Below are positions 43,797 through 54,334 of a stretch of DNA of 64,000 bases, piece by piece. The first letter of the stretch is position 1; each line of letters opens with the position of its first letter. The DNA comes from Bremerella cremea (GTDB lineage: Bacteria > Planctomycetota > Planctomycetia > Pirellulales > Pirellulaceae), in contig NZ_QPEX01000006.1 in NCBI RefSeq assembly GCF_003335505.1, positions 1 through 64,000 on the forward strand, read 5' to 3'. The translations under genes and the position numbers were made by a program. A model generated the notes under the pieces. That model saw only the letters and a program-made list of their open reading frames with translations, was not told the origin of the DNA and ran no database searches.

Positions 43797-46127
43797 ATGC
43801 TTTTTGTATATTCAGCTCTGGCTTGGGGTTTCGCCCTGATTTCGCTTCCCGTGTTGATCCACTTGATCAACATGATGCGGCATCGTCGTGTCCAATGGGC
43901 AGCGATGGATTTTCTCATGCAGAGCCACCGCCGCATGAAGCATTGGGTCATGATCCGGCAGTTACTTCTGCTGCTGACCCGCATGGCGGCGATAGCCCTG
44001 ATTGTGGCCATGTTGGCCGGACTGATCACCACGCAAACGTGGTCGAACATGCTGGCCGATCGGGTCACGCACCATTTGATTTTGCTGGACGATACGTTCT
44101 CGATGGGGGAACGTTTGGGGGGCGATACGGCCTTCGATGCCGGCATTCAAACGACCAATCGCCTGATCGAACAGCTCGCCGAGCAAGACCAGCCGCAGCG
44201 AATCTCGGTGATGCTTTACTCCGATATCCTTCGTAACGGTCCGGAAGAAGCGGCCCCGAACCTGGCCTCGCGCATGCGGGTCGATATGGATTCGACCAGC
44301 ATCACCAAACTACAAGAATTGCTTGGTACACTCAGCCCCACCGAGCAAACGGTTCCCCTGGCTGAAGTGCTGCAGCGTGGCAGTGAAGTCGCTGCGCAGT
44401 TCGACCAAACCGAAGTTGCCAAGCTGTACCTGGTTTCCGACTTCCGCGAAAAAGACTGGGGGGCAGAAGCCGCCGTCCGCGATCCTCTGGCTCGCCTGGA
44501 AGAACGCTCGGTCGAGATGAACTGGATCAATTGTGCCCGGCTACCGCAAGACAACTTGGCAATTACCGATGTAACGGTCGGCAATGGAACCATCGTCCCT
44601 GGCGTACCGACGATTGTGAAGGTTTCGGTCCGCAATTTTGGCGAGCAAGCCGCGATGGACGTCCGTCTGCAAGTCGACTTGTTTGGCTCGTCCTCGGGCA
44701 ATGCCGACATTTCCCAGGCCGGTCATAGCCTCGAGCGTCTTGGCGAGCAGCTTCCGATTAACTTCGATGAAATCCCTGCCGGCGATCAAGTCACACGGCA
44801 AACGCAAATCATCTTTCCAGCCGATGGCTCGCAGGTCTTGTCCTTTCATCTGCCCGACGACGCACTTTTGCTCGACAACAACCGCTACGTGGCGGTCGAC
44901 GTGCAGTCTTCGATTCCGGTTTTGATTGTCGATGGCGATCCGAAGTTGACCAATGCGTTTTACCTGCAGTCGGTTTTCAATCCGGCACCCAACGTCACCA
45001 CCGGTGTCACACCGACCACCAGCAGCACCAGCTTCCTGACCTCGGCGGAACTGAAAGACCTGCAGAAGTTCGAGAACATTTTCATCATCGATCCCCCACA
45101 ATTTGACGAGCGGGTCATCACCACGCTCAAGCAGTACGTCGAATCTGGCGGTGGACTTATTTGGTACCTTGGCCCTGGCACGAACGAAATCGGCCTGAGC
45201 GACCTTACGACCGCAGGACTTCTGCCCGCGAATTTGCAAGCCGTTGAAGAGTTGGAACAAAACATTCCCGATGGTCCGCCCGACTTTGTTCCTGGCGACA
45301 ACCCGGTCTTCCGCATCTTCGCTGGCGAAAAGAATCCTTTCCTGCGGCGATTGATCGTCAGCAAGTACTTCCCGGTTCCGCCAGAATTTTTAAGCGAGAA
45401 ACCAGCCGACGTGCAAATTCTCGGCAGCCTCCGCAACGACGCCCCTTTGGTCGTGCAGCAACCGCTGGGACAAGGGCAAGTCGTCACCTTTTTGACATCG
45501 CTCGGTCCGCAATGGAACAGTTGGGCCACCAATCCCAGTTTCATCGTCACCGTGCTCGAACTGCGTAACTACAGCAGCAAGTCGCGGGTCAGTGGTGCTG
45601 CGTTACCAGTCGGTTCAGAGATCGCGGTGATCGCACCGCTGTCGGAATACCGCTCGGACGTGCAGTTTTATGCCCCTGGGTTTGTGGCACCAGGCACTTC
45701 GCAGTTGCCGACGGTTCGCAGCGAACGGGTTGAATTCGCGACCCTTGGTGGCACGCTCGACGGCAAGGCGGTTCTGGCGGGGGTCGATAAGGTCACCGGC
45801 AAATTCCTCACCGGCCAAGCTGGCGTGTACGAAGCTTGGCTAACCAAGGTCGACGGCTCGAACGAAGTCCGCCGCTCGACGCTGGTGCCGGACGTACCGG
45901 AAAGCGATCTTTTAGGCATGAACGAGACCAACCTGCGTCAGCTTTATCCTTCGGTCACGTTCAACTACTTCAGCGCCAGTGCCTGGCAGTACGATGACGC
46001 CGCCCAACAAGGAACCAACTGGCAAACCATCTTGCTGGCCTTGGTGGTGGGGGCACTGCTTTTAGAACAAGTGTTGGCCTACTATGCCAGTTACCACCCG
46101 GCGACTGCAGGAGGGACGGCCGCATGA
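43797..46127 (+). CDS. BatA-type membrane protein with VWA-like domain
   Basis: 776 residues. Residues 1-90 are the BatA N-terminal domain with two membrane helices (LAWGFALISLPVLIHLINMM and MAAIALIVAMLAGLIT) and the conserved R-H-R-R-V-Q-W-A-A segment. A VWA-like domain follows (ILLDDTFSMGERLGG; a DxS MIDAS start is replaced by DDTFSMG), then a beta-rich part with a CARDB-like motif (GVPTIVKVSVRNFGEQAAMD), a GATase-like region (~380-480) and a C-terminal membrane helix (TILLALVVGALLLEQVLAYY). The start is 12 bases after the DUF58 stop. Likely inner-membrane partner of MoxR. Confidence 0.88.
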   Translation: MLFVYSALAWGFALISLPVLIHLINMMRHRRVQWAAMDFLMQSHRRMKHWVMIRQLLLLLTRMAAIALIVAMLAGLITTQTWSNMLADRVTHHLILLDDTFSMGERLGGDTAFDAGIQTTNRLIEQLAEQDQPQRISVMLYSDILRNGPEEAAPNLASRMRVDMDSTSITKLQELLGTLSPTEQTVPLAEVLQRGSEVAAQFDQTEVAKLYLVSDFREKDWGAEAAVRDPLARLEERSVEMNWINCARLPQDNLAITDVTVGNGTIVPGVPTIVKVSVRNFGEQAAMDVRLQVDLFGSSSGNADISQAGHSLERLGEQLPINFDEIPAGDQVTRQTQIIFPADGSQVLSFHLPDDALLLDNNRYVAVDVQSSIPVLIVDGDPKLTNAFYLQSVFNPAPNVTTGVTPTTSSTSFLTSAELKDLQKFENIFIIDPPQFDERVITTLKQYVESGGGLIWYLGPGTNEIGLSDLTTAGLLPANLQAVEELEQNIPDGPPDFVPGDNPVFRIFAGEKNPFLRRLIVSKYFPVPPEFLSEKPADVQILGSLRNDAPLVVQQPLGQGQVVTFLTSLGPQWNSWATNPSFIVTVLELRNYSSKSRVSGAALPVGSEIAVIAPLSEYRSDVQFYAPGFVAPGTSQLPTVRSERVEFATLGGTLDGKAVLAGVDKVTGKFLTGQAGVYEAWLTKVDGSNEVRRSTLVPDVPESDLLGMNETNLRQLYPSVTFNYFSASAWQYDDAAQQGTNWQTILLALVVGALLLEQVLAYYASYHPATAGGTAA

Positions 46128-48889
46128 ACGACGCTTCCACCAATACAATTACGGCCTATCAATTCAGCCGCTTGAGCGAGCTTCCCTATTGGTCGCAGTG
46201 GGCCTTGCTGGTTGCTGTGGTCATCGCGATCACTTCGTTTGTCTGGTGGTGGTCTCGCCGCGACACGCATGCGTTGCCGACCCTCAGCCGCTATGTGCTG
46301 TTCGGCCTGCGCACGGCCGCTTTATTGGGACTGCTGTTCTTCTTTTTCAACTTAGAAAAGAAAACCCAGCGCGAAGTCCGCGAGAACTCGCGCGTTGCCA
46401 TTCTGGTCGATACGAGCCAAAGCATGGGGCTCCCCGATCAACGTCCTGGGTCTGGCACCGATCCGACCTCGCGGGCCGATCAAGCCATCACGCTCCTTTC
46501 CCAAAGCGAAATCATCCCGCAGCTGCGGCAGCAACACGATGTCAGCGTGCTGACGTTCGACAATGCTGCGCCGCCGCAAAGCGTTGCGTTCTTCCACCGC
46601 ACCGGCGAGCCGGAAACAGTCCTCGAGCAAGAGGCGTCCGCCACCTACCAGCAGCAGTGGGACGAACTGACTTGGATTACCTGGACCGGCATTGGCGTGG
46701 CCGCAACCGGTTTGCTGCTATTGCTGTTGGCTGGCTTCAACGCCGGTGGCCAACTTGGGGCTACGTTCAGTTTTCTGAGTGCCGTATTGCTGTTGGCTGC
46801 CGTCGTCTTGGTGGCCGTGGGCGATTTACGTAACGATGAAGTCCGCCCTTGGGAAATTGTTTTCGGCAAATCCGAAAACCGACCCGCCAGCGAAGTCGAA
46901 ACCGCCCCGTTAGAAACGCCTGCCGAGCAAGATTCACTACGCATCGAACAAATCGACTGGGCCAAGGCGCTGCAGCCGACCGGTATTGAAACCCGCATTG
47001 GGGATGCTGTCGTTCAGATCGTCAACCAAGAGCGAGGAGGCCCATTCTCTGGCATCTTGCTAGTCAGCGATGGTGCCAACAACGAAGGAACACCTCCTGC
47101 CGACGCCGCTCGCATGGCTCGGGAAATTGGGGCCCGGATTGTCACGGTTGGGCTCGGCTCCGACGAACAACCGCAAAGCGTCCGCGTGGTTGATCTGGAA
47201 GCCCCCGCCAAAGCGTATCCTGGCGACGAATTCCAACTTCGCGGCTACATCCAAGGCTTCGGCATGCCCAACAAAATGGTCACGCTGCAAGTCGCCTCCG
47301 GCACGATCGACGCGAACGGCGAGTTCCACGAAGAAGCAATCGAGCAATCTTCCGATCCTATCCAACTAGGCAAAGATGGCGAAGTGATTCCGGTCGACTT
47401 CCAAATCACGCCCGAATCGGTCGGCACGCGGGCTTATCAATTGCGAATCGTGTCGAGTTCCGAAACCGACCTCGACCAAAGCGACAACCAGCGGGTTGTC
47501 AAAGTTCAGATCATCGAACAACGCAACCGCGTGCTGCTGTTGGCCGGTGGCCCAACCCGCGAGTTCCGTTTCCTGCGTAATCAACTTTTCCGCGACAAAG
47601 ACGTGGAACTGCACGTGCTACTGCAAACGGGCGAACCAGGAATCTCGCAAGAGTCCGACGAATTGCTGTTCGAGTTCCCCGATGACCCGACCGTGCTGTT
47701 TGAAGAGTACGACTGCATCGTGGCGTTCGATCCCGATTGGTCGCAACTTTCGCTGCAGCAGATTGAGCTCTTGGAACGTTGGGTCGGCGAAAAAGCTGGC
47801 GGCTTGATCGTCGTCGCCGGTCCGATCTATACACCCAAGTGGGCCAGCTTGCGGCGGGGCGATCCGTCGATCGACATCATCAAAGATTTGCATCCGGTCA
47901 CCTTCTTCAGTCGGGGAACCTCGATCGGTCTGGGCCGTTTCGGTTCCGAAACATCGCGGAAGCTGGTGCTCACCGCCGAAGGTCAGAAAGCGGAAGCACT
48001 GCGGTTAGATCCTTCAGCAGACGTCAGCAACCGCATTTGGCAACAGTTCCCCGGCGTGTACGGCTACTTTGCCGTCAGCGGGGTGAAACCTGGTGCGGCG
48101 AACTGGATCGACGTCGAGGCGGAAACACGCAGCCTCGACGGCAAATTGCCCGTTTACATGGCTTCGCATTTTTATGGTGCCGGGCGGGTGATCTTCCTGG
48201 GTAGTGGCGAAATGTGGCGAATCCGCAGCATGGATGTCGGCTACTTCGAGACCTTCTATACCAAGCTCATCCGTTATGCTTCGCAAGGGCGACTAGCGCG
48301 GGATTCCAGCCGAGGCTTACTGCTGGTCAGTGCCGAACGGGTCTCGCTGGGAGAAACCGTCGAAGTACGGGCCTTCCTCACCGATGCCCAACACAACCCG
48401 CTCACCGATCCCCAGTTAGAAGGTCGCCTGATTATGCCGGACGGCACGGAAGAAACCCTCATGCTGCGGCAATTGCCGGAGTTCGAGGAAGGGCAGTACG
48501 CTGGGCAGTTCACGCCACTGCAAGATGGCGAATATCGGATCGAAGTGACGCTGCCTGGTGGCGGAGAAGATAGCTTGCTGACGCGTGAAGTTCGTGCTCG
48601 GATTCCCGATCGCGAAATCGCCAAACCGCAACGAGACGACGCCGTGCTGACCGCGTTCTCGAGCGAGACCGGCGGCCAGTCGATAGTGGGGATTAGCGAA
48701 TTGATGCCAAGCGAGAACCTGCCGGCGTTGGTCGGTAGCGCCGTCTTGCCACCACGCGACATGTATACGGCACTTCCCGATCTGACGGATCGAACCTTTC
48801 AGGAACAACTACGCGGCTGGCTTCTGGCATTCATCGTGCTCGCGTTGAGCGTGGAATGGATTCAACGGAGGTTCGCGAAACTGGCATGA
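46124..48889 (+). CDS. VWA/GATase-like large membrane protein
   Basis: 921 residues. Two N-terminal membrane helices (WALLVAVVIAITSFVWWW and YVLFGLRTAALLGLLFFFFN), then VWA-like AILVDTSQSMG (DxSxS present) interrupted by two further hydrophobic helices near 190-240, a second VWA half (SGILLVSDGANNEGTPPADA), Ig-like parts, a GATase-like region (RVLLLAGGPTREFRFLRNQL, then GGLIVVAGPIYTP), and a C-terminal helix (LLAFIVLALSVEWIQ). It overlaps the BatA-like gene by four bases and the following gene by a few. Expected in the same complex. Confidence 0.88.
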   Translation: MNDASTNTITAYQFSRLSELPYWSQWALLVAVVIAITSFVWWWSRRDTHALPTLSRYVLFGLRTAALLGLLFFFFNLEKKTQREVRENSRVAILVDTSQSMGLPDQRPGSGTDPTSRADQAITLLSQSEIIPQLRQQHDVSVLTFDNAAPPQSVAFFHRTGEPETVLEQEASATYQQQWDELTWITWTGIGVAATGLLLLLLAGFNAGGQLGATFSFLSAVLLLAAVVLVAVGDLRNDEVRPWEIVFGKSENRPASEVETAPLETPAEQDSLRIEQIDWAKALQPTGIETRIGDAVVQIVNQERGGPFSGILLVSDGANNEGTPPADAARMAREIGARIVTVGLGSDEQPQSVRVVDLEAPAKAYPGDEFQLRGYIQGFGMPNKMVTLQVASGTIDANGEFHEEAIEQSSDPIQLGKDGEVIPVDFQITPESVGTRAYQLRIVSSSETDLDQSDNQRVVKVQIIEQRNRVLLLAGGPTREFRFLRNQLFRDKDVELHVLLQTGEPGISQESDELLFEFPDDPTVLFEEYDCIVAFDPDWSQLSLQQIELLERWVGEKAGGLIVVAGPIYTPKWASLRRGDPSIDIIKDLHPVTFFSRGTSIGLGRFGSETSRKLVLTAEGQKAEALRLDPSADVSNRIWQQFPGVYGYFAVSGVKPGAANWIDVEAETRSLDGKLPVYMASHFYGAGRVIFLGSGEMWRIRSMDVGYFETFYTKLIRYASQGRLARDSSRGLLLVSAERVSLGETVEVRAFLTDAQHNPLTDPQLEGRLIMPDGTEETLMLRQLPEFEEGQYAGQFTPLQDGEYRIEVTLPGGGEDSLLTREVRARIPDREIAKPQRDDAVLTAFSSETGGQSIVGISELMPSENLPALVGSAVLPPRDMYTALPDLTDRTFQEQLRGWLLAFIVLALSVEWIQRRFAKLA

Positions 48890-51210
48890 GCACCTCACGA
48901 GAACCACTGCCCGAATCGATCACCAGCCTGCTGGATACCCTGCGAGGACGCATCCGGCGCTATGTCCTTATCGAAGGGTTCGCCACCATTTTGATTTGGC
49001 TGGCGTTGGTCTTCTGGATCGGGCTGGCGTTGGACTACGTACCGGTGACCTTCGGCGCCAGCGAAATGCCGGTAGAAGCCCGCATCGTTTTACTCGGTAT
49101 CGCCGGGCTTGGAACGCTGTGGATTTTGTACAGCATGGTATTAAGCCGCTTGTGGGTGTCGATGCCGTATCGCAGCTTGGCACTTCTGATCGAGCGGCGT
49201 TACCCGCAGTTGGGCGAATGCTTGTTAACGACGGTCGAAGCCGCTGAATCGCCACATGCCGTCGCCGACGCCTACGAGCAACAAATGCTCGATAAAACAC
49301 GTCACGACGCCTTGGCGGCCCTGCCCGAGATAAAAATAAGCGAGCTGTTCGATCCCACGCCACTGTGGCGAAAAGGGCTCGGGGCTGCGTTTGCGGTGGT
49401 CACCATTGGCGTTTTCGCCTTGGTGGCGTTCGCTTCGTTTCAAATCTGGATCAGCCGACTTGCCCTGAACGATCAAGCTTGGCCCCGTTTGGCCCGGATG
49501 GAAGTACTGGGAATCGAAATCTTAGAACGAGACAACGACGGCAGCGAAGGCTCGACAACCGTGCTGTTGCCGTTTCAAGACAAAGTAGTCAAGGTCGCTC
49601 GCGGTAGCTCCGTTCGCTTGCTGGCCGCCGCCGACACCGCTGCCTCGTACGTGCCACGGTATGCAACGCTCGTTTATCGCACGGCAGACGGTCTCTCCGA
49701 TTCGGTCCGCATGCAGCGGATGGGAACCTCGGAAGAGGACGAGCAGTTGCCGTTTGTGTATGACCGCAAACCCCTGATCGGGATGGCCAACTCGCTCGAG
49801 TTCGATGTGATTGGCTACGACCACAAACTGTCTGGCTATCGGATTGAAGTGGTCGATCGCCCCTTTATCACCAGCAGCGAAGTCGACGCTGTGCTGCCGG
49901 AATACACCGAACTGCTACCACGCAAAGAAGTTGTTTCCGGGGCGACGCAGTTGCCGGTCGGTTCGGAGGTCACCCTAACCATGACCACCAGCAAGCCGAT
50001 TGTCGCCGCCACGCTGTTGGACCTTTCCACGCAAGAGACGAAAAAGCTGACCTTTGATCCGCCGGTAACCACCATCGAGCAGCAATATGCCCGCTTATCG
50101 CGTGACTTGCCGCTGGAAGTTTCGCTTGAAGATGTTGACGGGATCGCTAACGAAATTCCCTATCGCCTAAAAATTTCGGCTGCCCCGGATATGGCTCCAG
50201 CGGTGGAAATGCGGCCAATTGGGATCGGCTCGGCGATTACGAAAGATGCCCGGATTCAACTGGAAGGACGCATTCAAGACGACTTCGGCGTGGCCCGCTC
50301 GTGGATCGAAGTTCAAGTCGTCGGTGGTGCCGTGCTGGAAATACCTTTGCAGACCGATGCGGAAGGCAAATTTACCGCCCTGATCGATCTCAAAGATCAG
50401 CAAACGCCTGATGGCATCTTGCGAGTTGAGCCTGACGACAAAGTCATTATTACCGTTTTTGCGCAAGACAAATGCGATTTGGACGGGGAAGGGAACATCG
50501 GTACGGCCGATCGTCTCCAATTAGATGTGGTGACGCCGGATAAGCTTCTTTCGCTGCTAGAAGGACGCGAACTCGATCTTCGCCGCCGCTTCGAGCAAAT
50601 ACGGGACGAAACCGTCCGCTTACGGGAAGATTTCACCCGTATTCAATTTGATGCGAAGCGTTTTGCTTTGGGCGCTAAGGAATTTACCCCCAAAGACGCC
50701 CCCTCAGAAGAGGGAAAACCGAGCGTAAATACCGAAGAATTGTTCCGAAAGGCACTCGATCTGCAACGTCTCCGTATTCAAAGGGCCTATCAAGCGAGTA
50801 AGAAAGCCGATGGAGAACTTGTGGGGATACGGATTGGTTTCGAAGAAATTCGGGCCGAACTAACGTCTAACCGTATGGATACGACGGCCCGCAAAGAGCG
50901 TCTCGAGAAGATGATCATCGAACCGATCAAGCAGCTTTCCGACCCGATGCATGCTCAATTACAGAGCACCACGCAACAATTGGAGGCACTTTATGATCAG
51001 CCAGAACCGTTTCTTCCGGTCGTAGAGGTTGCCCTGGAGCAAACGGACGCAATCATTCTCGAAATGGAACGTATTTTAGAGAAGATGTTTGATCTGGAGA
51101 ACTTCAACGAACTTATGGAAAAGATGCGTCTATTGATCGACGCTCAGACCAAACTTCGCGAAGAAACGGAAGATTTGCGGAAGCAGCAGATCCTGGATCT
51201 GTTAGATTAA
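48886..51210 (+). CDS. Large two-TM envelope protein with coiled-coil end (DUF4175-like)
   Basis: About 774 residues. Two membrane helices near the start (IWLALVFWIGLALDYVPV and IVLLGIAGLGTLWILYSMVL), a third at about 165-190 (GAAFAVVTIGVFALVAFASF), then a long extracytoplasmic part with beta-rich domains (VDRPFITSSEVDAVLPEY) and a helical, charged C-terminus predicted as coiled coil. The general layout recalls DUF4175 proteins that sit next to MoxR/BatA genes. ATG 48886 overlaps the upstream TGA (ATGA). Function unknown. Confidence 0.75.
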   Translation: MSTSREPLPESITSLLDTLRGRIRRYVLIEGFATILIWLALVFWIGLALDYVPVTFGASEMPVEARIVLLGIAGLGTLWILYSMVLSRLWVSMPYRSLALLIERRYPQLGECLLTTVEAAESPHAVADAYEQQMLDKTRHDALAALPEIKISELFDPTPLWRKGLGAAFAVVTIGVFALVAFASFQIWISRLALNDQAWPRLARMEVLGIEILERDNDGSEGSTTVLLPFQDKVVKVARGSSVRLLAAADTAASYVPRYATLVYRTADGLSDSVRMQRMGTSEEDEQLPFVYDRKPLIGMANSLEFDVIGYDHKLSGYRIEVVDRPFITSSEVDAVLPEYTELLPRKEVVSGATQLPVGSEVTLTMTTSKPIVAATLLDLSTQETKKLTFDPPVTTIEQQYARLSRDLPLEVSLEDVDGIANEIPYRLKISAAPDMAPAVEMRPIGIGSAITKDARIQLEGRIQDDFGVARSWIEVQVVGGAVLEIPLQTDAEGKFTALIDLKDQQTPDGILRVEPDDKVIITVFAQDKCDLDGEGNIGTADRLQLDVVTPDKLLSLLEGRELDLRRRFEQIRDETVRLREDFTRIQFDAKRFALGAKEFTPKDAPSEEGKPSVNTEELFRKALDLQRLRIQRAYQASKKADGELVGIRIGFEEIRAELTSNRMDTTARKERLEKMIIEPIKQLSDPMHAQLQSTTQQLEALYDQPEPFLPVVEVALEQTDAIILEMERILEKMFDLENFNELMEKMRLLIDAQTKLREETEDLRKQQILDLLD

Positions 51211-51266
51211 GAAGCATGGATGATCATTTTGTGATCATCTCCTTTTCTCAACCGAGGGAACCTGAA

Positions 51267-53228
51267 ATGCCTGAACGTCCTGCGAAACGAAATGCGCTGC
51301 TTGGACTGCGAAGGCTGATTCTCCTGACCTGCCTCGGTATCTTCTCGCTCTCGACGGCCGCGACTGCTCAAGAGGTCGCGACCAAAGAAGGGCTCTCCGA
51401 CCGGCAGCAGCAAATCACCGCCAACTTCGACGAGCTAGAAAAGCTGATGCTGAAGATGGCCGATATCGACGAAGCCAACAACCCGCAGCGGGCCAACTTG
51501 CTGCGCGAAGCGGTCGGCAACAGTCGCAACCTGCGCGTGCAATCGCGCATGACGGAAACCACCGGCTCGCTCAAAGCGGGCCAGTTAAAGCGAGCCAGCG
51601 ATCAGCAAGCGTTGATCGAGAACGATCTGCGCGGGCTCTTGAAGCTGCTGCAAAGCGAAAACCGAGACGAACAAATCAAAGACGAAGAATCGCGGATTCG
51701 GGACTACATCAAAAACGCCCAAAAGCTACTCAATCGCCAGCGGAGCATTCAGGGACGCACCGAAGGAGGCAGTGAGACGAAGCCTCTTTCCGAAGAACAA
51801 GCCCGCCTGGCTGACGATGCCAAGTCGCTGGCCGACAAGATTGCCGATCAGGAAGAAGGGGGCCGTTCCAACGAGAACGCAGATACCCCCGAAGGTGAAA
51901 ACGGCGACGCCTCCGAAAAGAACTCCGCCAAAGAGAACGACGGAAAGCCAAACGCCCAGGAAGGCAAAGAAGGCCAAGAAAAAGAGTCTTCTGGCGACAT
52001 GAATGAATCGGGCGAATCAAAAGAAAACGCGTCCGATTCTCAGAAAGGCGAGCCCGGCGAAGGGAAACAAGGCGAATCGAAAGAGGGCCAATCGAAGGAG
52101 GGTGAGTCCTCGGGCAAGGAAGGGCAAAAGTCCGACTCCGAAATGAAAGAAGGAGAAGCAGGCGAGCCCAAGGGCCAGGAAGATCAGAAGGATCAGCCCA
52201 AAGAAGGGGATTCCTCGGAAGGCAAGCCCGAAGATGGCCAACCGACGGAAGGGCAACCGAACGAGCAAAGCCAAGACGGTCAGCAAGGTCAAAAGGGTCA
52301 ACAAAATCAACAGCAAGGTCAGCCGGGACAACCGAGCCAGCCGGGCGAGCAACAGCAAAACGACCAGCAACAACCACAGCAGCAGCAGGAAGACTTCTCG
52401 CCGCGGAAGCGGATCGAAGAAGCCCAGCGCCGCATGCAAGAGGCCCAGAAGAAGCTCGACGATGCCGACAAGGAAGGGGCTGCCCAAGAACAACAAGCAG
52501 CCCGCGACGAACTCGCCCAAGCGATCGCCGAACTCGAAGAAATTTTGCGTCAGCTTCGCGAAGAGGAAATCGAGCGTGTCTTAGCTCGACTGGAATCTCG
52601 CTTTACCAAGATGCTGGAAATGCAATTGCGTGTGAATGAAGATACCGAACGCCTTTCGCAAATCCCCGTCGACCAGCGTGGTTCCGCCGAAGACGCCGAA
52701 GCCGGTAAGCTAAGTTTCGCCGAAAAGCAAATCGTCGTCGAAGCAGATAAAGCCCTGGAATTGCTCAAAGAAGAAGGCTCGTCCATCGCGTTCCCCGAAT
52801 CGCTGATGATGGTTCGCGAAGACATGCAAGAGGTCTCCAACCGCCTGGGCCAAGTCAAGCTCGATAGTCTTACCTTAACCATCGAGGAAGACATCGTGGC
52901 TGGGCTCGAAGAACTGCTCGAATCGCTGAAGCAGGCCCAAAAAGAACAAGAAGAACGCAAACAGCAGCAACAGCAACAACAACAGCAGCAGCAACAACCG
53001 GGTGAAGAGCCGCTGGTCGATCAGATCGCGGAACTGCGGTTGATTAAATCGATGCAGGTTCGTGTTAACCAACGAACCAATCGTTACGCCCAAATGCTGG
53101 AAGACGCCGACGACGAGGTTGGCCAAGCAACCAGCGATGACTTGAAAAATCTGTTACGAGATTTGGCCGAGCGTCAAAGTCGTATTTACGAGATTACTCG
53201 CGACAAAGTTCAGGGGAAGAACAAATGA
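51267..53228 (+). CDS. Secreted coiled-coil protein with very long Glu/Lys/Gly/Gln/Ser-rich region
   Basis: About 653 residues. Signal peptide (RRLILLTCLGIFSLSTAATA, then AQE). Residues 35-170 are helical. Residues ~185-385 are extreme low complexity, dominated by E, K, G, S, Q with repeated KEG, GES and Q-rich units. A coiled coil (~390-560), a run of 11 Gln near residue 575, and a short conserved end follow. GAGGGA precedes the ATG at 51267. It overlaps the next gene by four bases. Looks like an extended, flexible periplasmic linker; no enzymatic motif. Confidence 0.78.
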   Translation: MPERPAKRNALLGLRRLILLTCLGIFSLSTAATAQEVATKEGLSDRQQQITANFDELEKLMLKMADIDEANNPQRANLLREAVGNSRNLRVQSRMTETTGSLKAGQLKRASDQQALIENDLRGLLKLLQSENRDEQIKDEESRIRDYIKNAQKLLNRQRSIQGRTEGGSETKPLSEEQARLADDAKSLADKIADQEEGGRSNENADTPEGENGDASEKNSAKENDGKPNAQEGKEGQEKESSGDMNESGESKENASDSQKGEPGEGKQGESKEGQSKEGESSGKEGQKSDSEMKEGEAGEPKGQEDQKDQPKEGDSSEGKPEDGQPTEGQPNEQSQDGQQGQKGQQNQQQGQPGQPSQPGEQQQNDQQQPQQQQEDFSPRKRIEEAQRRMQEAQKKLDDADKEGAAQEQQAARDELAQAIAELEEILRQLREEEIERVLARLESRFTKMLEMQLRVNEDTERLSQIPVDQRGSAEDAEAGKLSFAEKQIVVEADKALELLKEEGSSIAFPESLMMVREDMQEVSNRLGQVKLDSLTLTIEEDIVAGLEELLESLKQAQKEQEERKQQQQQQQQQQQQPGEEPLVDQIAELRLIKSMQVRVNQRTNRYAQMLEDADDEVGQATSDDLKNLLRDLAERQSRIYEITRDKVQGKNK

Positions 53229-54295
53229 GTTTTCGCCGAATTGTCTGCAGCCTAACGAGCCTCGCCCTCCTCGGAGGTTTTTTGAGCATGCCTCGTTTCG
53301 TGCAAGCTGAAGCTGGTTTAGGTGTCCCAGACCGTTGGTCCCCACCCTCGCGCGAGCAACTGGCGGAAGAGTTGACCACTTGGACGCAATCTTCGCAGAT
53401 TCCTGTGGATACGAAGGCCCAACTGCTCGAGCTATGGCAAAACACCAGCAGCTCGGCTTTACCTTTGCGTGATCTCCTCGATCAATCGCTCGAAATAAGT
53501 TCCGCCGATATTTGGGCCAAGCTCAATACCTTCCGCGAAACGGGGACGTACCAAGGAGCCCTCGAACTCGATAGCAACAACGTCGACAACTGGCCTCCCA
53601 AGTTCCTCATTCACCACGCCAAGTTTATCTACGGCAAGTGGCTGGCAGAAAAAGGGTTCTACGACGAAGCCCTCCATGAACTCAGCGAACCCCTTCCCGA
53701 TCAAGTGGTCGACCCGGCGGCGCTCCTGTTCTTCGAGGCTTCCTGCCAACATTACTTGCTCCAGAAAGAGCAGTGTGTGGCCACGCTCAAGCAGTTACTC
53801 TCGCGCAGCGAAGGGCTACCGGTGCGTTACTTGGCGGTCTCGCAAATGATGCTAAAAGACATCGAGCCCCTCGAAGCAGATTCGCTGGACGAAGTTGCCC
53901 GGATGATGCGTGATATTGAACGCCGCTTAGACTTAGGCCGAGCTGGTAAAAAGGTACGCCAGACCGAAGAAGACGTCGTCGCCAAGCTCGACAAGATGAT
54001 TGAAGACCTGGAAGAACAACGCCAACAACAACAGCAGCAGCAACAACAGCAAGGGCAGAACGGATCGAACAGCGCCACCCAGCCCAAGCAGCAGAGTACA
54101 CCCGGCACCGATACCGGACCAGGCAATGTCGATAAGAAAGAAATGGAACACAAGCACGACTGGGGAGATGTTCCGCCCAAGGAACGCCAGGAAGCTTTGC
54201 AGCAGATTTCCAATGAGTATCCCTCGCACTACCGCCGGGCTATTGAAGAATATTTCCGCAAGATCGCGCGCGACCCCGCAGCGGGCAACAACTAA
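53225..54295 (+). CDS. Secreted TPR-like protein with poly-Gln tract
   Basis: 356 residues, signal peptide (SLTSLALLGGFLSMPRFVQA, then EAG). The body is helical with TPR-like regularity (GKWLAEKGFYDEALHELSEP, then LLFFEASCQHYLLQKEQCV), followed by a charged coiled coil, a run of 10 Gln near residue 270, and a conserved-looking end PSHYRRAIEEYFRKIARDP. That last motif is also found at the C-termini of planctomycete proteins encoded beside MoxR operons. Overlaps its upstream gene by four bases (ATGA). Confidence 0.72.
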   Translation: MSFRRIVCSLTSLALLGGFLSMPRFVQAEAGLGVPDRWSPPSREQLAEELTTWTQSSQIPVDTKAQLLELWQNTSSSALPLRDLLDQSLEISSADIWAKLNTFRETGTYQGALELDSNNVDNWPPKFLIHHAKFIYGKWLAEKGFYDEALHELSEPLPDQVVDPAALLFFEASCQHYLLQKEQCVATLKQLLSRSEGLPVRYLAVSQMMLKDIEPLEADSLDEVARMMRDIERRLDLGRAGKKVRQTEEDVVAKLDKMIEDLEEQRQQQQQQQQQQGQNGSNSATQPKQQSTPGTDTGPGNVDKKEMEHKHDWGDVPPKERQEALQQISNEYPSHYRRAIEEYFRKIARDPAAGNN

Positions 54296-54334
54296 CTAAA
54301 GCAACGATTGCCGTTCCCAGAGATACGACGCTCT

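Noticed and set aside
51900..52380. Repetitive GAA/CAG-rich stretch as a CRISPR or satellite array
   Set aside because: Units are irregular and in-frame coding for a low-complexity protein region; no spacers.
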